A stretch of 64,000 nt of DNA from Polyangia bacterium (GTDB lineage: Bacteria > Myxococcota_A > Polyangia > Nannocystales > Nannocystaceae): assembly GCA_030429545.1 (NCBI GenBank), contig JAUIFF010000017.1, positions 62,001 through 126,000 of the forward strand. The letters run 5' to 3'. The notes below the pieces were generated by a model that made no database searches, was not told the DNA's origin, and worked only from the letters and a program-made list of their open reading frames with translations. Below, piece by piece: positions 17,180-27,405 of the stretch; position 1 is the first letter of the stretch; each line of letters starts with the position of its first letter. Made by a program: the position numbers and the translations under genes.

Positions 17180-17664
17180 GGCGTTGCTCGTAGTCGGCGC
17201 GAGAGCCCTTCGGCCAAGCCGTTGACAAACCCGGCACTGCGCTCGCTGCCGTAGCGGGAGGCTAGGCGCACGGCCTCGGCCATCACCACACCCTTGGGAG
17301 TGTCGGGCTGACTTTGAAGTTCGCTGGCGACGAGCCGTAAGACGTTGCGATCGACCCGGTCCATCCGGGCGATTCGCCAGGTCTTCGATGTCTGTTCGAG
17401 CGCCTCGTCGACCTCCGACCAGGCCTTGAGCATGTGCGCGAGCAATTGTTTGGCAAACGCGACGACCTTGGGCTTGGTCCCCCAACTATGGAAATCTTGG
17501 ACTTCGTCGCTGCCGGGGAGGTCGCGCCAAAACAGTTCGAGGGCCTCGTCGCGCTCATCGGCGGCGTAGCTTTCGAGGTGACAAAGGGCCAGCAACGCGA
17601 GCTCGCGCCCACGTCCACGATCGCCGGTCGGCTCCGACGAGCGGGGGGATTTATTGCGGGCCAT
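17176..17664 (-). CDS. nusB: Transcription antitermination factor NusB
   Basis: NusB pairs with NusE (S10) on boxA RNA in rRNA antitermination. The 162-residue protein has a charged leader, then RGRELALLALCHLESY, a helical middle, and the conserved C-terminal half RIARMDRVDRNVLRLVASEL..PKGVVMAEAVRLASRYGSERSAGFVNGLAEGL. The middle (LFWRDLPGSDEVQDFHSWG) is a little divergent from Proteobacterial NusB. I place the start at ATG 17664, inside the last codons of ribH (14-base overlap), the usual ribH-nusB coupling; a longer frame upstream is out of keeping with the family. Confidence 0.93.
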   Translation of the reverse strand: MARNKSPRSSEPTGDRGRGRELALLALCHLESYAADERDEALELFWRDLPGSDEVQDFHSWGTKPKVVAFAKQLLAHMLKAWSEVDEALEQTSKTWRIARMDRVDRNVLRLVASELQSQPDTPKGVVMAEAVRLASRYGSERSAGFVNGLAEGLSRRLRATP

Positions 17665-18199
17665 CGAGCTCCTCACCCTGCGGCTCTTCGTCTTCAAACC
17701 CCGCCAACTCGGGCCCCGAAGCGGCAATTGCCTGGTAGAGGCGTGCCTGTTCAATCGCGGCCAGGGCTGCTTCGCCGCCCTTGTTACCGGCCTTCGCACC
17801 GGCGCGGTTGATCGCCTGCTCCAACGTATCGGTTGTCAATACACCGAATGTCACCGGCACGTTAAACGCGAGGCCGAGCTGGGCAATGCCCTTGCTGACT
17901 TCGCCGGCGATGAGGTCAAAGTGGATGGTGTCGCCGCGGATCAAACACCCGAGGGCGATGACGGCATCGTGACCACCGGCGGCGAGCACCTGGCCGGTGA
18001 CCATCGGAATCTCGTAGGCGCCCGGCGTGCGGACAACCGTGATGTCGCCCCGCTTGGCCCCGCTGCGCACGAGCGTGTCGATCGCACCTTCGAGCAATCG
18101 CTCGGTGACAAAACTGTTAAAGCGGGCCACGACAATGGCAAACCGCAAACCTGTGGCGTCCAAGGACCCCTCGAGCACCCGCACCTCGGAGTTCGACAT
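17651..18199 (-). CDS. ribH: 6,7-dimethyl-8-ribityllumazine synthase
   Basis: RibH condenses 5-amino-6-ribitylaminouracil with dihydroxybutanone phosphate, the penultimate step to riboflavin. The sequence has FAIVVARFNSFVTERLLEGA, VVRTPGAYEIPMVTGQV, ALGCLIRGDTIHFDLIAGEVSKG with active-site H93, and PVTFGVLTTDTLEQAINRAGAKAGNKGGEAA. The C-terminus carries about 30 extra acidic residues beyond the typical lumazine synthase end. Start ATG 18199 is chosen over a distant upstream one because MSNSEVRVLEG fits the family. First gene of the ribH-nusB-M17N unit; the other riboflavin genes are not here. Confidence 0.94.
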   Translation of the reverse strand: MSNSEVRVLEGSLDATGLRFAIVVARFNSFVTERLLEGAIDTLVRSGAKRGDITVVRTPGAYEIPMVTGQVLAAGGHDAVIALGCLIRGDTIHFDLIAGEVSKGIAQLGLAFNVPVTFGVLTTDTLEQAINRAGAKAGNKGGEAALAAIEQARLYQAIAASGPELAGFEDEEPQGEELDGPQ

Positions 18200-18424
18200 G
18201 ATCGCGACATACCCGGCCGGGGGATTTCGATCAAGGCTTTGGACAGCCCAATTGACGATGTTCGCCAGGGAAGCCGGTATTTTTGGGGATCGCGTCGGGG
18301 CACAACGCCCCGAGCGACTGGCACTGCGGCGACCGGTCGACCGGGCATCGGGCCAAGTCGGTGTATCAGCATCTTGTCGCCCGCAAGCGCGCTGCATGTA
18401 CAAGCATGCTGCGCCTTACCAAGC

Positions 18425-18460
18425 TTAAAAACAAAACCGCCCATCCCGAAGGACAGGCGG
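18425..18460 (-). terminator. Rho-independent terminator of rpsA
   Basis: Read on the minus strand, a 10-base-pair stem (CCGCCTGTCC / GGATGGGCGG, two G-U pairs) is closed by a UUCG tetraloop and followed by TTTTGTTTTT. It begins about 25 bases after the rpsA stop. UUCG loops with a T-run are strong intrinsic terminators. Confidence 0.88.
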
Positions 18461-18484
18461 CTTGCTTAGCAACTCAGGTGGGAC

Positions 18485-20200
<1,716 letters not shown>

Positions 20201-20402
20201 GTTGGGGTTTTTGTTCCTCTCTAGGTGTCCATGCACCGGCTGGGAGGTAGCGACACCAACCCTGAAAGGTGACGCCACCGGCCGCTGGTACACGGCTCGG
20301 CGAACCTAGGGAACTTGTTCGCGGGCGTCAACCGCGGGTAGCGGCGGTTTTTACACGCCACAGCGGTTGAGACCGTGTGGATTGCCTCGCCGCGGCGGTG
20401 TT

Positions 20403-21119
20403 TCAACCGGCCTGGCGAACCCGGGAGTCGACGACTTCTATGATGCGGCTCACAACCTCGTCGATGCTCATGTCAGACGAATCGACCGCCACCGCATCCT
20501 TGGCCTGGATAAGCGGTGCCGTCGCCCGCTGTGTGTCGCGGCTGTCACGGGCCTCGACCTCGCGCATCACCTCGGCGAGCGAAACGTCGCGTCCGCGACG
20601 GGCCGAAAACTCCGCCTGACGGCGGCGGGCACGGGTCTCCAAACTCGCCGTCAAAAAGAACTTGTGGGGGGCATCGGGGAACACAACGCTCCCTAAATCG
20701 CGACCCTCGGCGACACATCCACCCGCGGCCAGGCGGCGCTGCAGGCCCAACAAACCGGTGCGAACCGTTGGCAGCTGCGAGACTGTCGAGGCCCCGAGCG
20801 CGATCTCTGGGGTTCTGATTTCGGCGGTGACATCTTCGTCGCCGAGACGCACCCGTGGCCCCTTGCCGCGACCGGCGGGCTCAAACGCAATCGGAAATTC
20901 TGGCAGTAACCGCGCAAGCTCCGCACCATCATTCCAGGAGAGTCCTTGGCGTTTGGCGGCCAATGCGAGCGTTCGGTAGATCGCCCCCGTATCGAGCAAC
21001 GGCATCCCGTAGTGCTCGGCGACCCGTCGCGCAACAGTACTTTTGCCGGCACCCGCGGGCCCGTCGATCACGATTAGCAGTGGGTGTTTGGCCCCTTTTG
21101 GCTGTGTCGGTTGGTTCAT
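20403..21119 (-). CDS. cmk: Cytidylate kinase
   Basis: Cmk phosphorylates CMP and dCMP. A 238-residue protein with the P-loop GPAGAGKST (20-28), the LLDTGAIYRTLAL substrate segment, AEGRDLGSVVFPDAPHKFFLTAS, ARRRQAEF and AVDSSDMSIDEVV near the end. Length and motif order are standard. The gene lies upstream of rpsA with a gap of about 200 bases that should contain the rpsA promoter and leader. The 235-base region upstream separates it from the divergent DUF4266 lipoprotein gene. Confidence 0.95.
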   Translation of the reverse strand: MNQPTQPKGAKHPLLIVIDGPAGAGKSTVARRVAEHYGMPLLDTGAIYRTLALAAKRQGLSWNDGAELARLLPEFPIAFEPAGRGKGPRVRLGDEDVTAEIRTPEIALGASTVSQLPTVRTGLLGLQRRLAAGGCVAEGRDLGSVVFPDAPHKFFLTASLETRARRRQAEFSARRGRDVSLAEVMREVEARDSRDTQRATAPLIQAKDAVAVDSSDMSIDEVVSRIIEVVDSRVRQAG

Positions 21120-21354
21120 GTGCGACCGGCGGGAGAATAGACCATCTGCGTACCTGTCGCCGGGTAAGGGAAGTGGTTTTTCTCGCGTGATCGAGCGTGC
21201 GACGCTGGCGTTCGTTTGCTGGGAAGCTCACAGCTCATGGCCCGTCCCGGAGCAAAGCAGTCACAAACCTAGTGAGTTGGCGCGAACGGTTTGGCAAAAG
21301 TCTAGCGGCCACGGCCTTGATTGACCCCGCAGTTGTCGGGCAGGGTCACGGCCC

Positions 21355-21573
21355 ATGCGTGCCACCTACGCCCTGATTGCCCTGCTCCTCGCCGGCTCCG
21401 CGCTGACGGGATGTGCGACGGTCCGTCCGTCGGAGCGGGAAGTCCTCAGTCGCCCCGAGATGAATCCGGCGGATGACCTCGAAGAGGAAATCTTTCACAG
21501 CCACGTCGAAGCCGCCCGCGAGGGTGCGTTTGGAGGTCATGGCGCTGCAGGTGGCGGATGCGGCTGCGGCTAA
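21355..21573 (+). CDS. Small DUF4266 lipoprotein
   Basis: A 72-residue lipoprotein with signal peptide and lipobox LTGC (Cys19), then TVRPSEREVLSRPEMNPADDLEEEIFHSHVEAAREGAFGG and a Gly/Cys-rich tail. This pattern is the DUF4266 family, normally encoded next to a DUF3570 protein, as here. The next gene starts 16 bases before its stop. In other bacteria the pair is found with thioredoxin-like and FAD:protein FMN transferase genes, suggesting a periplasmic or outer-membrane redox-related system; those partners are absent from this window. Confidence 0.85.
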   Translation: MRATYALIALLLAGSALTGCATVRPSEREVLSRPEMNPADDLEEEIFHSHVEAAREGAFGGHGAAGGGCGCG

Positions 21574-22712
21574 AAACCCTGGCCCCGTGGCTGGCCTCCG
21601 TGTTGGGGGCGATGTTCGTTGTATGGGCAATTATCGGCTCGCTACAAGCCGATGACCGCGTGACCATTCGTGGCAACTACTACCGCGAAGTCTCGACCCG
21701 CGTGCTCCAACCGTTGGTGATTGTCCACAAGGACGTCCCCGACGAGCGCCTGACCATCGGCGCCAGCTACATGCTCGACGCCATCTCCTCGGCCTCGATC
21801 GCCGCGGGTGCAGCCGCCGTCACCGGGGGCGACAACGTGTTTACGGAGATCCGCCACGAAACCACGGCGACCGTGGCCTCGCGCCTGCCCAACTGGACCC
21901 TCGGCGGATTTTTTCGCTACTCGACTGAGAGCGACTACATCTCGCGCAGCTTTGGCTTTTCAGTCGCCCGCGACCTGTTTCAACGTGCAGGTACATTGAG
22001 TGTGGCCTACTCCGCCAACCTCGATCGCACGTTTCAGATTCGCCAGAGCTTTCGCGACACCGTGCCCTGGACCTCGGCCGATCCGGACGACCCCGACGCC
22101 ACCAACTTGGTGCAGATACACTATCTTTCGCTCGGCTACAGCCACGCATTGCATCGCACACTACTGGCCGGAGCTGTCCTCGAGGGCATCTACGCGACCG
22201 GTCCGCAGGACAACCCCTACCGGCGAATCGACGGGGCGCTCAACGAGTCGCACCCACACCTGCGCCGGCGGTTGGCGATGACTGGCTTCTTGCGCTGGGC
22301 GGTGCTCAAGGCCCACATGGTGGTCGAACCGCGCTACCGGTTTTACCACGATGACTGGGGTATTACGGCCCACGCGATCGACCCACGGATCCACTTTCGC
22401 GTGGCCAAACATCTGCGCTTACGCCTGCGCTACCGGTTTTATCACCAGACCAAGGCCTACTTCTTTTTGCCGATGGACGAGCGCCCCTACCCCGCCGATG
22501 CTGAGTACATCAGTGCAGACCCCAAAATGAGCCGGTTCTTGTCGCATACGCCGGGCTTGCAGCTCGTGGTCGAGCTCGATGGCTTGGCCCGCTACAACCG
22601 GCTCAAGTGGCTGCGTGGTGCGTTTATCGAAGCCACCTACAATCACGTGTTTCAAACCAACCGATTTGGCGCGGCCCGACTCGGCAACCTGACCCTATCG
22701 ATCCCGTTTTAG
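21558..22712 (+). CDS. DUF3570 outer-membrane beta-barrel-like protein
   Basis: A 384-residue protein with a hydrophobic N-terminal export signal (about 8-30, ending near SLQA-D) and then many alternating amphipathic strands (for example LRLRLRYRFYHQTKAYFFL) ending in LGNLTLSIPF, a typical terminal strand of an outer-membrane barrel. Conserved blocks include RVTIRGNYYREVSTRVLQPLV and DERLTIGASYMLDAISSAS, which match the DUF3570 family. It is translationally coupled to the DUF4266 lipoprotein. Molecular function is unknown. Palindrome copies at 21986-21995 and 22111-22120 lie in the coding sequence. Confidence 0.84.
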   Translation: MRLRLKTLAPWLASVLGAMFVVWAIIGSLQADDRVTIRGNYYREVSTRVLQPLVIVHKDVPDERLTIGASYMLDAISSASIAAGAAAVTGGDNVFTEIRHETTATVASRLPNWTLGGFFRYSTESDYISRSFGFSVARDLFQRAGTLSVAYSANLDRTFQIRQSFRDTVPWTSADPDDPDATNLVQIHYLSLGYSHALHRTLLAGAVLEGIYATGPQDNPYRRIDGALNESHPHLRRRLAMTGFLRWAVLKAHMVVEPRYRFYHDDWGITAHAIDPRIHFRVAKHLRLRLRYRFYHQTKAYFFLPMDERPYPADAEYISADPKMSRFLSHTPGLQLVVELDGLARYNRLKWLRGAFIEATYNHVFQTNRFGAARLGNLTLSIPF

Positions 22713-22755
22713 CCAGGTCGCATCGCCCGGTAAAAGTCCGTTACCCTTGGTGGGC

Positions 22756-23706
22756 ATGGGCAAGCCTCCTCCGCCTCCGCCGGAGCCACCCGCGCTCGAA
22801 CTCTCCACCAGCGATATCTCGCCGCGACGCAACGAGTCGACTTCGCCGGAGCCACTCGCGCAAGACAGCGCGATCGAACTCTCCACCAGCGATCTCTCGA
22901 CGCTTGAGTCGCCTGCGCCAAAGTCCCTCGCACACGACAGTGCGATTGAACTCTCCGCCAGCGATACCTCGCCGCGACGCAACGAGTCGACTTCGCCGGA
23001 GCCACTCGCGCAAGACAGCGCGATCGAACTCTCCGCCAGCGATCTCTCGACGCTTGAGTCGCCTGCGCCAAAGTCCCTCGCACACGACAGTGCGATTGAA
23101 CTCTCCGCCAGCGATCTCTCGCCGCTTCGCAACGAGTCGACTTCGCCGGAGCCACTCGCACACGACAGCGCGATCGAACTCTCCGCCAGCGATATCTCGA
23201 CGCTGCGCAAGGGTCCACCTCCGCCGCCCATCCCCGCCCTCGAAGAGCAGGACGTTCCGATTCCCCGCCCGCGGGTCTCGACCGGTGCCAACGAGCATCG
23301 GCATGGCCGCGGTGGCGACACGGTGCTGTTTGCCGCCAGCGAGTTTGGTATGGCACTCGCCGAGTTGCTGCAACGCAACCCGCAGTTTTTGGGTGCCGTG
23401 CTGTGCGACATTGAGGGCGACCCGATCGACTTTGCCAGGCGGCCGACAAAAATCTCTTCGCTCGACATCCAAATCGTCGGCGCGCAGCTGCAGCTTTCAC
23501 TCAACAAACTCACCGGTCCCGCCAAGCGCCACGGGTTTGGCAACTGGATCGCCGTGATTGAGGCAAGTCACGGTACGGTTGTCGGGCAGGTCCTGTGCGG
23601 CGAGTTTGTGTTTGCCCTGTTGTGTGTCCCCGACATGGACATCGATCTCCTCCTGCGCCTGTGTGAAAGTTCAGGGCGGGAGCTGACCGAGTTGCTCGAG
23701 GCCTAG
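22756..23706 (+). CDS. Roadblock/LC7 domain protein with repeat-rich N-terminus
   Basis: A 316-residue cytoplasmic protein in two parts. Residues about 1-175 are a low-complexity region built from repeats of DSAIELSASD(L/T/I)S followed by alternating linkers, flanked by proline runs. Residues about 185-315 form a Roadblock/LC7 fold: MALAELLQRNPQFLGAVLCDIEGDPIDF, a central helix IVGAQLQLSLNKL, GTVVGQVLCGEFVFALLCVP and a final LLLRLCESSGRELTELL. Roadblock proteins such as MglB regulate small Ras-like GTPases controlling polarity and motility in myxobacteria, but no GTPase gene is adjacent. Start ATG 22756 follows GGTGGG; a TTG three codons earlier is less likely. The Ser/Thr/Asp repeats could be phosphorylation or docking sites (inference). 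Confidence 0.78.
   Translation: MGKPPPPPPEPPALELSTSDISPRRNESTSPEPLAQDSAIELSTSDLSTLESPAPKSLAHDSAIELSASDTSPRRNESTSPEPLAQDSAIELSASDLSTLESPAPKSLAHDSAIELSASDLSPLRNESTSPEPLAHDSAIELSASDISTLRKGPPPPPIPALEEQDVPIPRPRVSTGANEHRHGRGGDTVLFAASEFGMALAELLQRNPQFLGAVLCDIEGDPIDFARRPTKISSLDIQIVGAQLQLSLNKLTGPAKRHGFGNWIAVIEASHGTVVGQVLCGEFVFALLCVPDMDIDLLLRLCESSGRELTELLEA
22819..23193 (+). repeat. In-gene tandem repeat, 150-base period, about 2.5 copies
   Basis: The block beginning TCGCCGCGACGCAACGAG recurs at 22819, 22969 and (with TTCGCAACGAG) 23119, exactly 150 bases apart; the third copy is partial. Each unit contains two related 72-78 base halves coding for DSAIELSxSD segments. Near identity at the DNA level, including third codon positions, implies recent duplication or gene conversion. 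Confidence 0.9.
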
Positions 23707-24128
23707 GCGTGGTCGCTTCGCGGGCGCGCTTGTAAATGCACAAAACATGCCCGGGGTTGCACGTGCATCGCCAGCCCGTGAGAGGGTCCGTCAGTGCCTT
23801 TCGGGGCCAGACAAAGTCGAGATTGACTTTCGTTATCAAAAACCTGCGAACCGCAAAGCGACGACAACGCAAGCTCGCGGACTATGCGGAAATTGCGGTT
23901 ATCCACGCGCATGACCGGGGCAAACCTCAACAAACGACCCGTGGACCGGTTTTGGAAGTACTCGTGTCGATTGCACAATCTCCGCAAACAACCCGATCAA
24001 CCGCCGGCCACAGCACGCGCGTGTGCGTTGGGCAATCTTGACCCAACGTCATGTTTTTATAGACTGGCAGACGAGCTTGGCTATTAACTTTTTCCCCCCA
24101 GCCAAGAGCCCAAGGAGTTGCGACCGAC
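23707..24128. other. Non-coding region upstream of the ferredoxin gene
   Basis: About 420 bases with no convincing gene. It contains two copies of the TGYANNTRCA palindrome 17 bases apart (23731-23740 and 23758-23767) and, at its end, a candidate sigma-70-like promoter and an AAGGAG ribosome-binding site for the ferredoxin. I see no RNA gene or terminator-like hairpin. Confidence 0.5.
24038..24065 (+). promoter_or_regulatory. Candidate promoter of the ferredoxin gene
   Basis: TTGACC (24038-24043), a 16-base spacer and TAGACT (24060-24065) lie about 65 bases upstream of the ferredoxin ATG, in a locally AT-rich stretch. The -10 match is only partial, so this is tentative. Confidence 0.35.
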
Positions 24129-24413
24129 ATGGCCACCCACATCACCGAAGAATGCATCAACTGTGGAGCTTGCGAGCCCGAGTGCCCCAACGAAGCCATC
24201 AGCGAGGGCGACGAGACCTACGTCATCGACCCTGAGCTGTGCACCGAGTGCGTCGGTTTCCACGAGTACGAAGCTTGCCAAGCGGTGTGCCCCGTCGAGT
24301 GCTGCCTCCCCGACCCCGAGCGCACGGAAACCGAAGACACCCTGATCGCCCGCGCTAGCAAAATCCACAACAAAGACTTCGGCGACTCCTTCCCCAGCCG
24401 GTTCCGCAAATAG
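24129..24413 (+). CDS. YfhL-type 2[4Fe-4S] ferredoxin
   Basis: A 94-residue soluble electron carrier. The first cluster motif is C9-x2-C12-x2-C15-x3-C19 (CINCGACEPECP); the second is the YfhL-type C38-x2-C41-x8-C50-x3-C54 with the characteristic insertion VGFHEYEA. The extra CC pair at 58-59 and the acidic tail are as in related alphaproteobacterial and deltaproteobacterial ferredoxins. AAGGAG precedes the ATG at good spacing. The electron partner is not encoded nearby, so its pathway cannot be assigned. Confidence 0.93.
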   Translation: MATHITEECINCGACEPECPNEAISEGDETYVIDPELCTECVGFHEYEACQAVCPVECCLPDPERTETEDTLIARASKIHNKDFGDSFPSRFRK

Positions 24414-24469
24414 GATTTCGCCGCTCGCCGCCTAGGTGAGCCCGCCTGCGGTTACGACCGCAACGGAGA

Positions 24470-25528
24470 TTGCATATTCACCGGTCTAAACCAGAGCGAG
24501 GGTCCCAACTTCCGCGTTGGGGTCTTCGCTTTGTCGCATCAATCGCCGTCACAATTCTTATTCTTGCCGCCTTGAGCCAGCGGTTTGACGCGGTGCCCAA
24601 GTCCCTCGAAGTCGCGGCCTGGGGCATTCCAGTGTACGTCGCCCTGCTGCTCGGCTATGGCGTCCTGCGAGCGCTACGCTGGTGGTTTTTGCTGCGCCCG
24701 CTCACCCCAAAGGCGCCCGTTTCCCTGCGTATCGCCACCCTCACCGGCCTCGCCGGCACCATGTGGATCGCCCTGATTCCCTGGCGCCTAGGCGAGTTTG
24801 CGCGGCCGTTACTGATCGCCAAACGCAGTGAGATCCGGGCCAGCCAGGCCCTCGGTGCGGTGGCGATCGAGCGTGTGTGCGACGGCCTCATTGTATGTGC
24901 ACTTTTTTTGGGCACCACCGCCGCGTTCCCAGCCCGTCCCGAGCTCGCCCAACTCACCACGGCCACGGCCGGGTTTACCGGCGTTTTTTTGGTGGCCCTG
25001 CTCGGCCTGCTCGCCGCCGCCCTGTGGCCCAACTTCTTTTTTGCGCTGATTCGCCAAAGCGTGGGCCGGGTGCTGCCAAAATTCGGCGAACGCCTCATCG
25101 GAGTTGCCGAGGGCCTGTGTGACGGCCTGCGGGCCCTGCCGAGTGTCCGGCCGCTCCTGGCATTTATTGCCTGTACACTTATCTACTGGGCGTTCAACGC
25201 CCTCGGGATGTGGGTGTTTGCCCAGGCCGTCGGCCTCGACCTTTCGTGCCTCGAGATCTGCGCGGTCATGGCGGTCATCAACCTCACCCTCCTGATCCCC
25301 GGGCCGCCTGCACAGCTCGGTACGTTTCATGCCGGAGTGTTGTTTGGCCTGTCGATGTTTTTGCTGCCGGGCGAGGTTGCCGAAGCCGGGGCCCGCTACG
25401 CGTTTTACCTCTACGTGTTGCAACTGCTCTCGATCATCGTGTTGGGTCTGTGGGCCCAACGCGCGCTCGACATTGGCATCTCCGAATTGTTTTCGCGGCG
25501 CTCGCCGGGCGATGGCGAGGCCACATGA
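24470..25528 (+). CDS. Lysylphosphatidylglycerol-synthase-TM / flippase-like membrane protein (first of two)
   Basis: A 352-residue polytopic membrane protein, about 8 helices, of the UPF0104/LPG_synthase_TM family, which includes the flippase portion of MprF and proteins of glycolipid metabolism. Visible family features are RALRWWFLLRPL, the IPWRLGEFARPLLIAKR segment, ALGAVAIERVCDGLIVCALF and LLIPGPPAQLGTFHAGVLFGL. The only start I can support is TTG 24470, 31 bases after an in-frame stop; the ribosome-binding site is poor, so an unusual start remains uncertain. It overlaps the next gene, of the same family, by four bases, suggesting a heteromeric pair. Confidence 0.85.
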   Translation: MHIHRSKPERGSQLPRWGLRFVASIAVTILILAALSQRFDAVPKSLEVAAWGIPVYVALLLGYGVLRALRWWFLLRPLTPKAPVSLRIATLTGLAGTMWIALIPWRLGEFARPLLIAKRSEIRASQALGAVAIERVCDGLIVCALFLGTTAAFPARPELAQLTTATAGFTGVFLVALLGLLAAALWPNFFFALIRQSVGRVLPKFGERLIGVAEGLCDGLRALPSVRPLLAFIACTLIYWAFNALGMWVFAQAVGLDLSCLEICAVMAVINLTLLIPGPPAQLGTFHAGVLFGLSMFLLPGEVAEAGARYAFYLYVLQLLSIIVLGLWAQRALDIGISELFSRRSPGDGEAT

Positions 25529-26493
25529 ACACGGGCGAGGACAGCGAGCAGGCTCCGGCAAAAAAAACTCCGTGGCTGCGGCTGGTGCTCGGCCTAGCTG
25601 TGTTTGCCGGGGTTATCGCCTATTGGCTTCCGAGTTGGGGCGAGGTGTGGGCGCGTGTCGAGTTTGTCCCCGGGTACTTCGCCCTCGGCCTTGCGGCGAC
25701 AACCGCTGCCAGCCTGGTCACCGCGGCCCGCTGGCAATGTATGGTTGAAGCCATGGGTGGCACCCCGCTGCCATACCGTGTGTACCTACATACACTTGTG
25801 CTCACCAAAGTCCTCGGGCAAGTCTCCTCGACCCTGGTGATGGACACCCTCGGACGTGGTGTACTCCTGCAACAGGCCGGTTCAACCCGGGGGGTTGGGC
25901 ATACCATGACGCAGGCTGTGCTCGAGCGCCTGTTTGATGTGGTGCTCCCGGCGATGATGCTCGCCTGGACTTTTTTGTATATCCAACCAACCACCGATGG
26001 GGCCACCAGCCTCGCCCTGTTTGGCGGCATTGCCCTGGTCTTTTTACTGCTCGCGGGCAAGAGTTTGCTGCCACTGTCACGCATTGCCCTGGCGGTCTAT
26101 GGCCGGCTCAAACGGGTGGAAGCAACGCGCGACAACGAGGTCCCGCCTATCCCTGGGAGCGTCGCCAACAAAGTCGCGGTCTACAGTTTGCTGCGCTACC
26201 TCACCGTCATTGCCCAGTTTTGGTTGGTTGCCAACGCCGTTGGTGTGGGCCTGTCGCTGCCCGACATGACCGCCGCAACCCCGCTGGCCCAACTCGCCAG
26301 TGCGATCGGCATTACCCCCGGGGCACTCGGTATCCAAGAGGCTGGCTGGGGTGGCGCACTCGCGCTGTTAGGCACCCCAGCAGCCGCGATCGCGTTGTTT
26401 GTGCTCAGCCAGCGGGTGGTGATTAGCGGCAACTTCCTGCTGCTGACGCTCGTGACCCGGCCGTTTGCCACGGCGGCCAACACCTCCCAATAG
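25525..26493 (+). CDS. Lysylphosphatidylglycerol-synthase-TM / flippase-like membrane protein (second of two)
   Basis: A 322-residue polytopic membrane protein of the same family as the upstream gene, with about 7-8 helices. Landmarks: AARWQCMVEAMGG, TLVLTKVLGQVSSTLVMDTLGRGVLL, TMTQAVLERLFDVVLPAMML and AIGITPGALGIQEAGWGGALALL. The start ATG 25525 overlaps the preceding stop as ATGA; the much longer open frame upstream is only a shadow of the first gene. The two proteins are distant paralogues, so a two-subunit lipid transporter or two steps of one lipid pathway are both possible. A palindrome copy lies at 25781-25790. Confidence 0.85.
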   Translation: MNTGEDSEQAPAKKTPWLRLVLGLAVFAGVIAYWLPSWGEVWARVEFVPGYFALGLAATTAASLVTAARWQCMVEAMGGTPLPYRVYLHTLVLTKVLGQVSSTLVMDTLGRGVLLQQAGSTRGVGHTMTQAVLERLFDVVLPAMMLAWTFLYIQPTTDGATSLALFGGIALVFLLLAGKSLLPLSRIALAVYGRLKRVEATRDNEVPPIPGSVANKVAVYSLLRYLTVIAQFWLVANAVGVGLSLPDMTAATPLAQLASAIGITPGALGIQEAGWGGALALLGTPAAAIALFVLSQRVVISGNFLLLTLVTRPFATAANTSQ

Positions 26494-26527
26494 GGCAGCC
26501 GCCGGGCGGGTAACATGTACAGGCAAA

Positions 26528-27298
26528 TTACTCGGGCGGCGGGATCATCCCCATCGTCGCCTTGGCCAGTTGGCCGTTGATAAACCCAGGGGCAATCCGC
26601 GACATCATGTGCAACTGCCCGGCCTGACCGGGGCGAATTTCGGCATGGCCAGCGCGCAGTCCCTTCATCGTTGCAGCTACAAGATCTTTAACCGGCATCA
26701 ACTTGACCCCCGCGTTCGGGTCCATGTTGGCGTTCATATCGGTTTCGGTAGCCGGAGGCATCAACTCGACCACGGTCACCCCCGAATCCGCCAGCTGAAA
26801 CCGCAGGGACACCGTGTAGGAGTGAATCGCCGCCTTGGTCGCGCAGTAGATCGGGGCACACGGCAGCGGGACATAGGCAAGCCCCGAGGAAACATTGATC
26901 ACCGTGCCCTTGTTGGCGGTCAGCAGGTCGATCACCGCCGAGGTCATGCGAATTTTTCCGGCGACATTCACAGTTAACTCGCGGGTCAGGTCTTCGAGGT
27001 CACGGCTCGGGCTGCGCAGGTTTTTGTAGGCAATGATGCCGGCGTTGTTGATCAGGACATTGAGCTTGGGATGATCGGCACGCAGGGTCTGGGCGAGGTC
27101 TTTGATCGCCTGTGGATCGCCGACATCGCTGCGATAGGTGTGCAACTGCGGGTGCGCCGCCTTAGCGGCATCAAGTTTCTCCTGGCGTCGGCCGGTGATG
27201 ATGACTTCGTTGCCAAGTTCCAAAAACTTGGTGGCCAGGGCAAGCCCGATGCCCGAACTCCCGCCGGTGATGAGGATGGTGTTGTCCTGCAGTTGCAT
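26528..27298 (-). CDS. Short-chain dehydrogenase/reductase
   Basis: A 256-residue classical SDR. It has the cofactor motif TGGSSGIG (11-18), a basic TGRRQEK segment after strand 2 that suggests NADP(H), NNAG (84-87) and the catalytic S138-Y151-K155 (VSSG...YCATK). The region AAIHSYTVSLRFQLADSGVTVVELMPPATETDMN resembles DltE-like oxidoreductases. Among ATGs at 27304 and 27298, I prefer 27298 because TAGGA is then about 8 bases upstream. Substrate unknown. The gene converges with the flippase pair and diverges from the PLP decarboxylase. A palindrome copy lies at 26672-26681. Confidence 0.88.
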   Translation of the reverse strand: MQLQDNTILITGGSSGIGLALATKFLELGNEVIITGRRQEKLDAAKAAHPQLHTYRSDVGDPQAIKDLAQTLRADHPKLNVLINNAGIIAYKNLRSPSRDLEDLTRELTVNVAGKIRMTSAVIDLLTANKGTVINVSSGLAYVPLPCAPIYCATKAAIHSYTVSLRFQLADSGVTVVELMPPATETDMNANMDPNAGVKLMPVKDLVAATMKGLRAGHAEIRPGQAGQLHMMSRIAPGFINGQLAKATMGMIPPPE

Positions 27299-27405
27299 GG
27301 GCATGTTCCTACACATTTCGCCGGCTACTCGCAATCAGGCCCGCACGGGCACCAGAGCAGTGTTTGTCGGCAGTTTGGCAAAACAGTGTGATACACCGGC
27401 GACGC

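Noticed and set aside
22695..23543. 282-codon minus-strand frame and overlapping plus-strand frames with repeats
   Set aside because: Shadows of the repeat-bearing Roadblock gene; the frame with the Roadblock domain is the real one.
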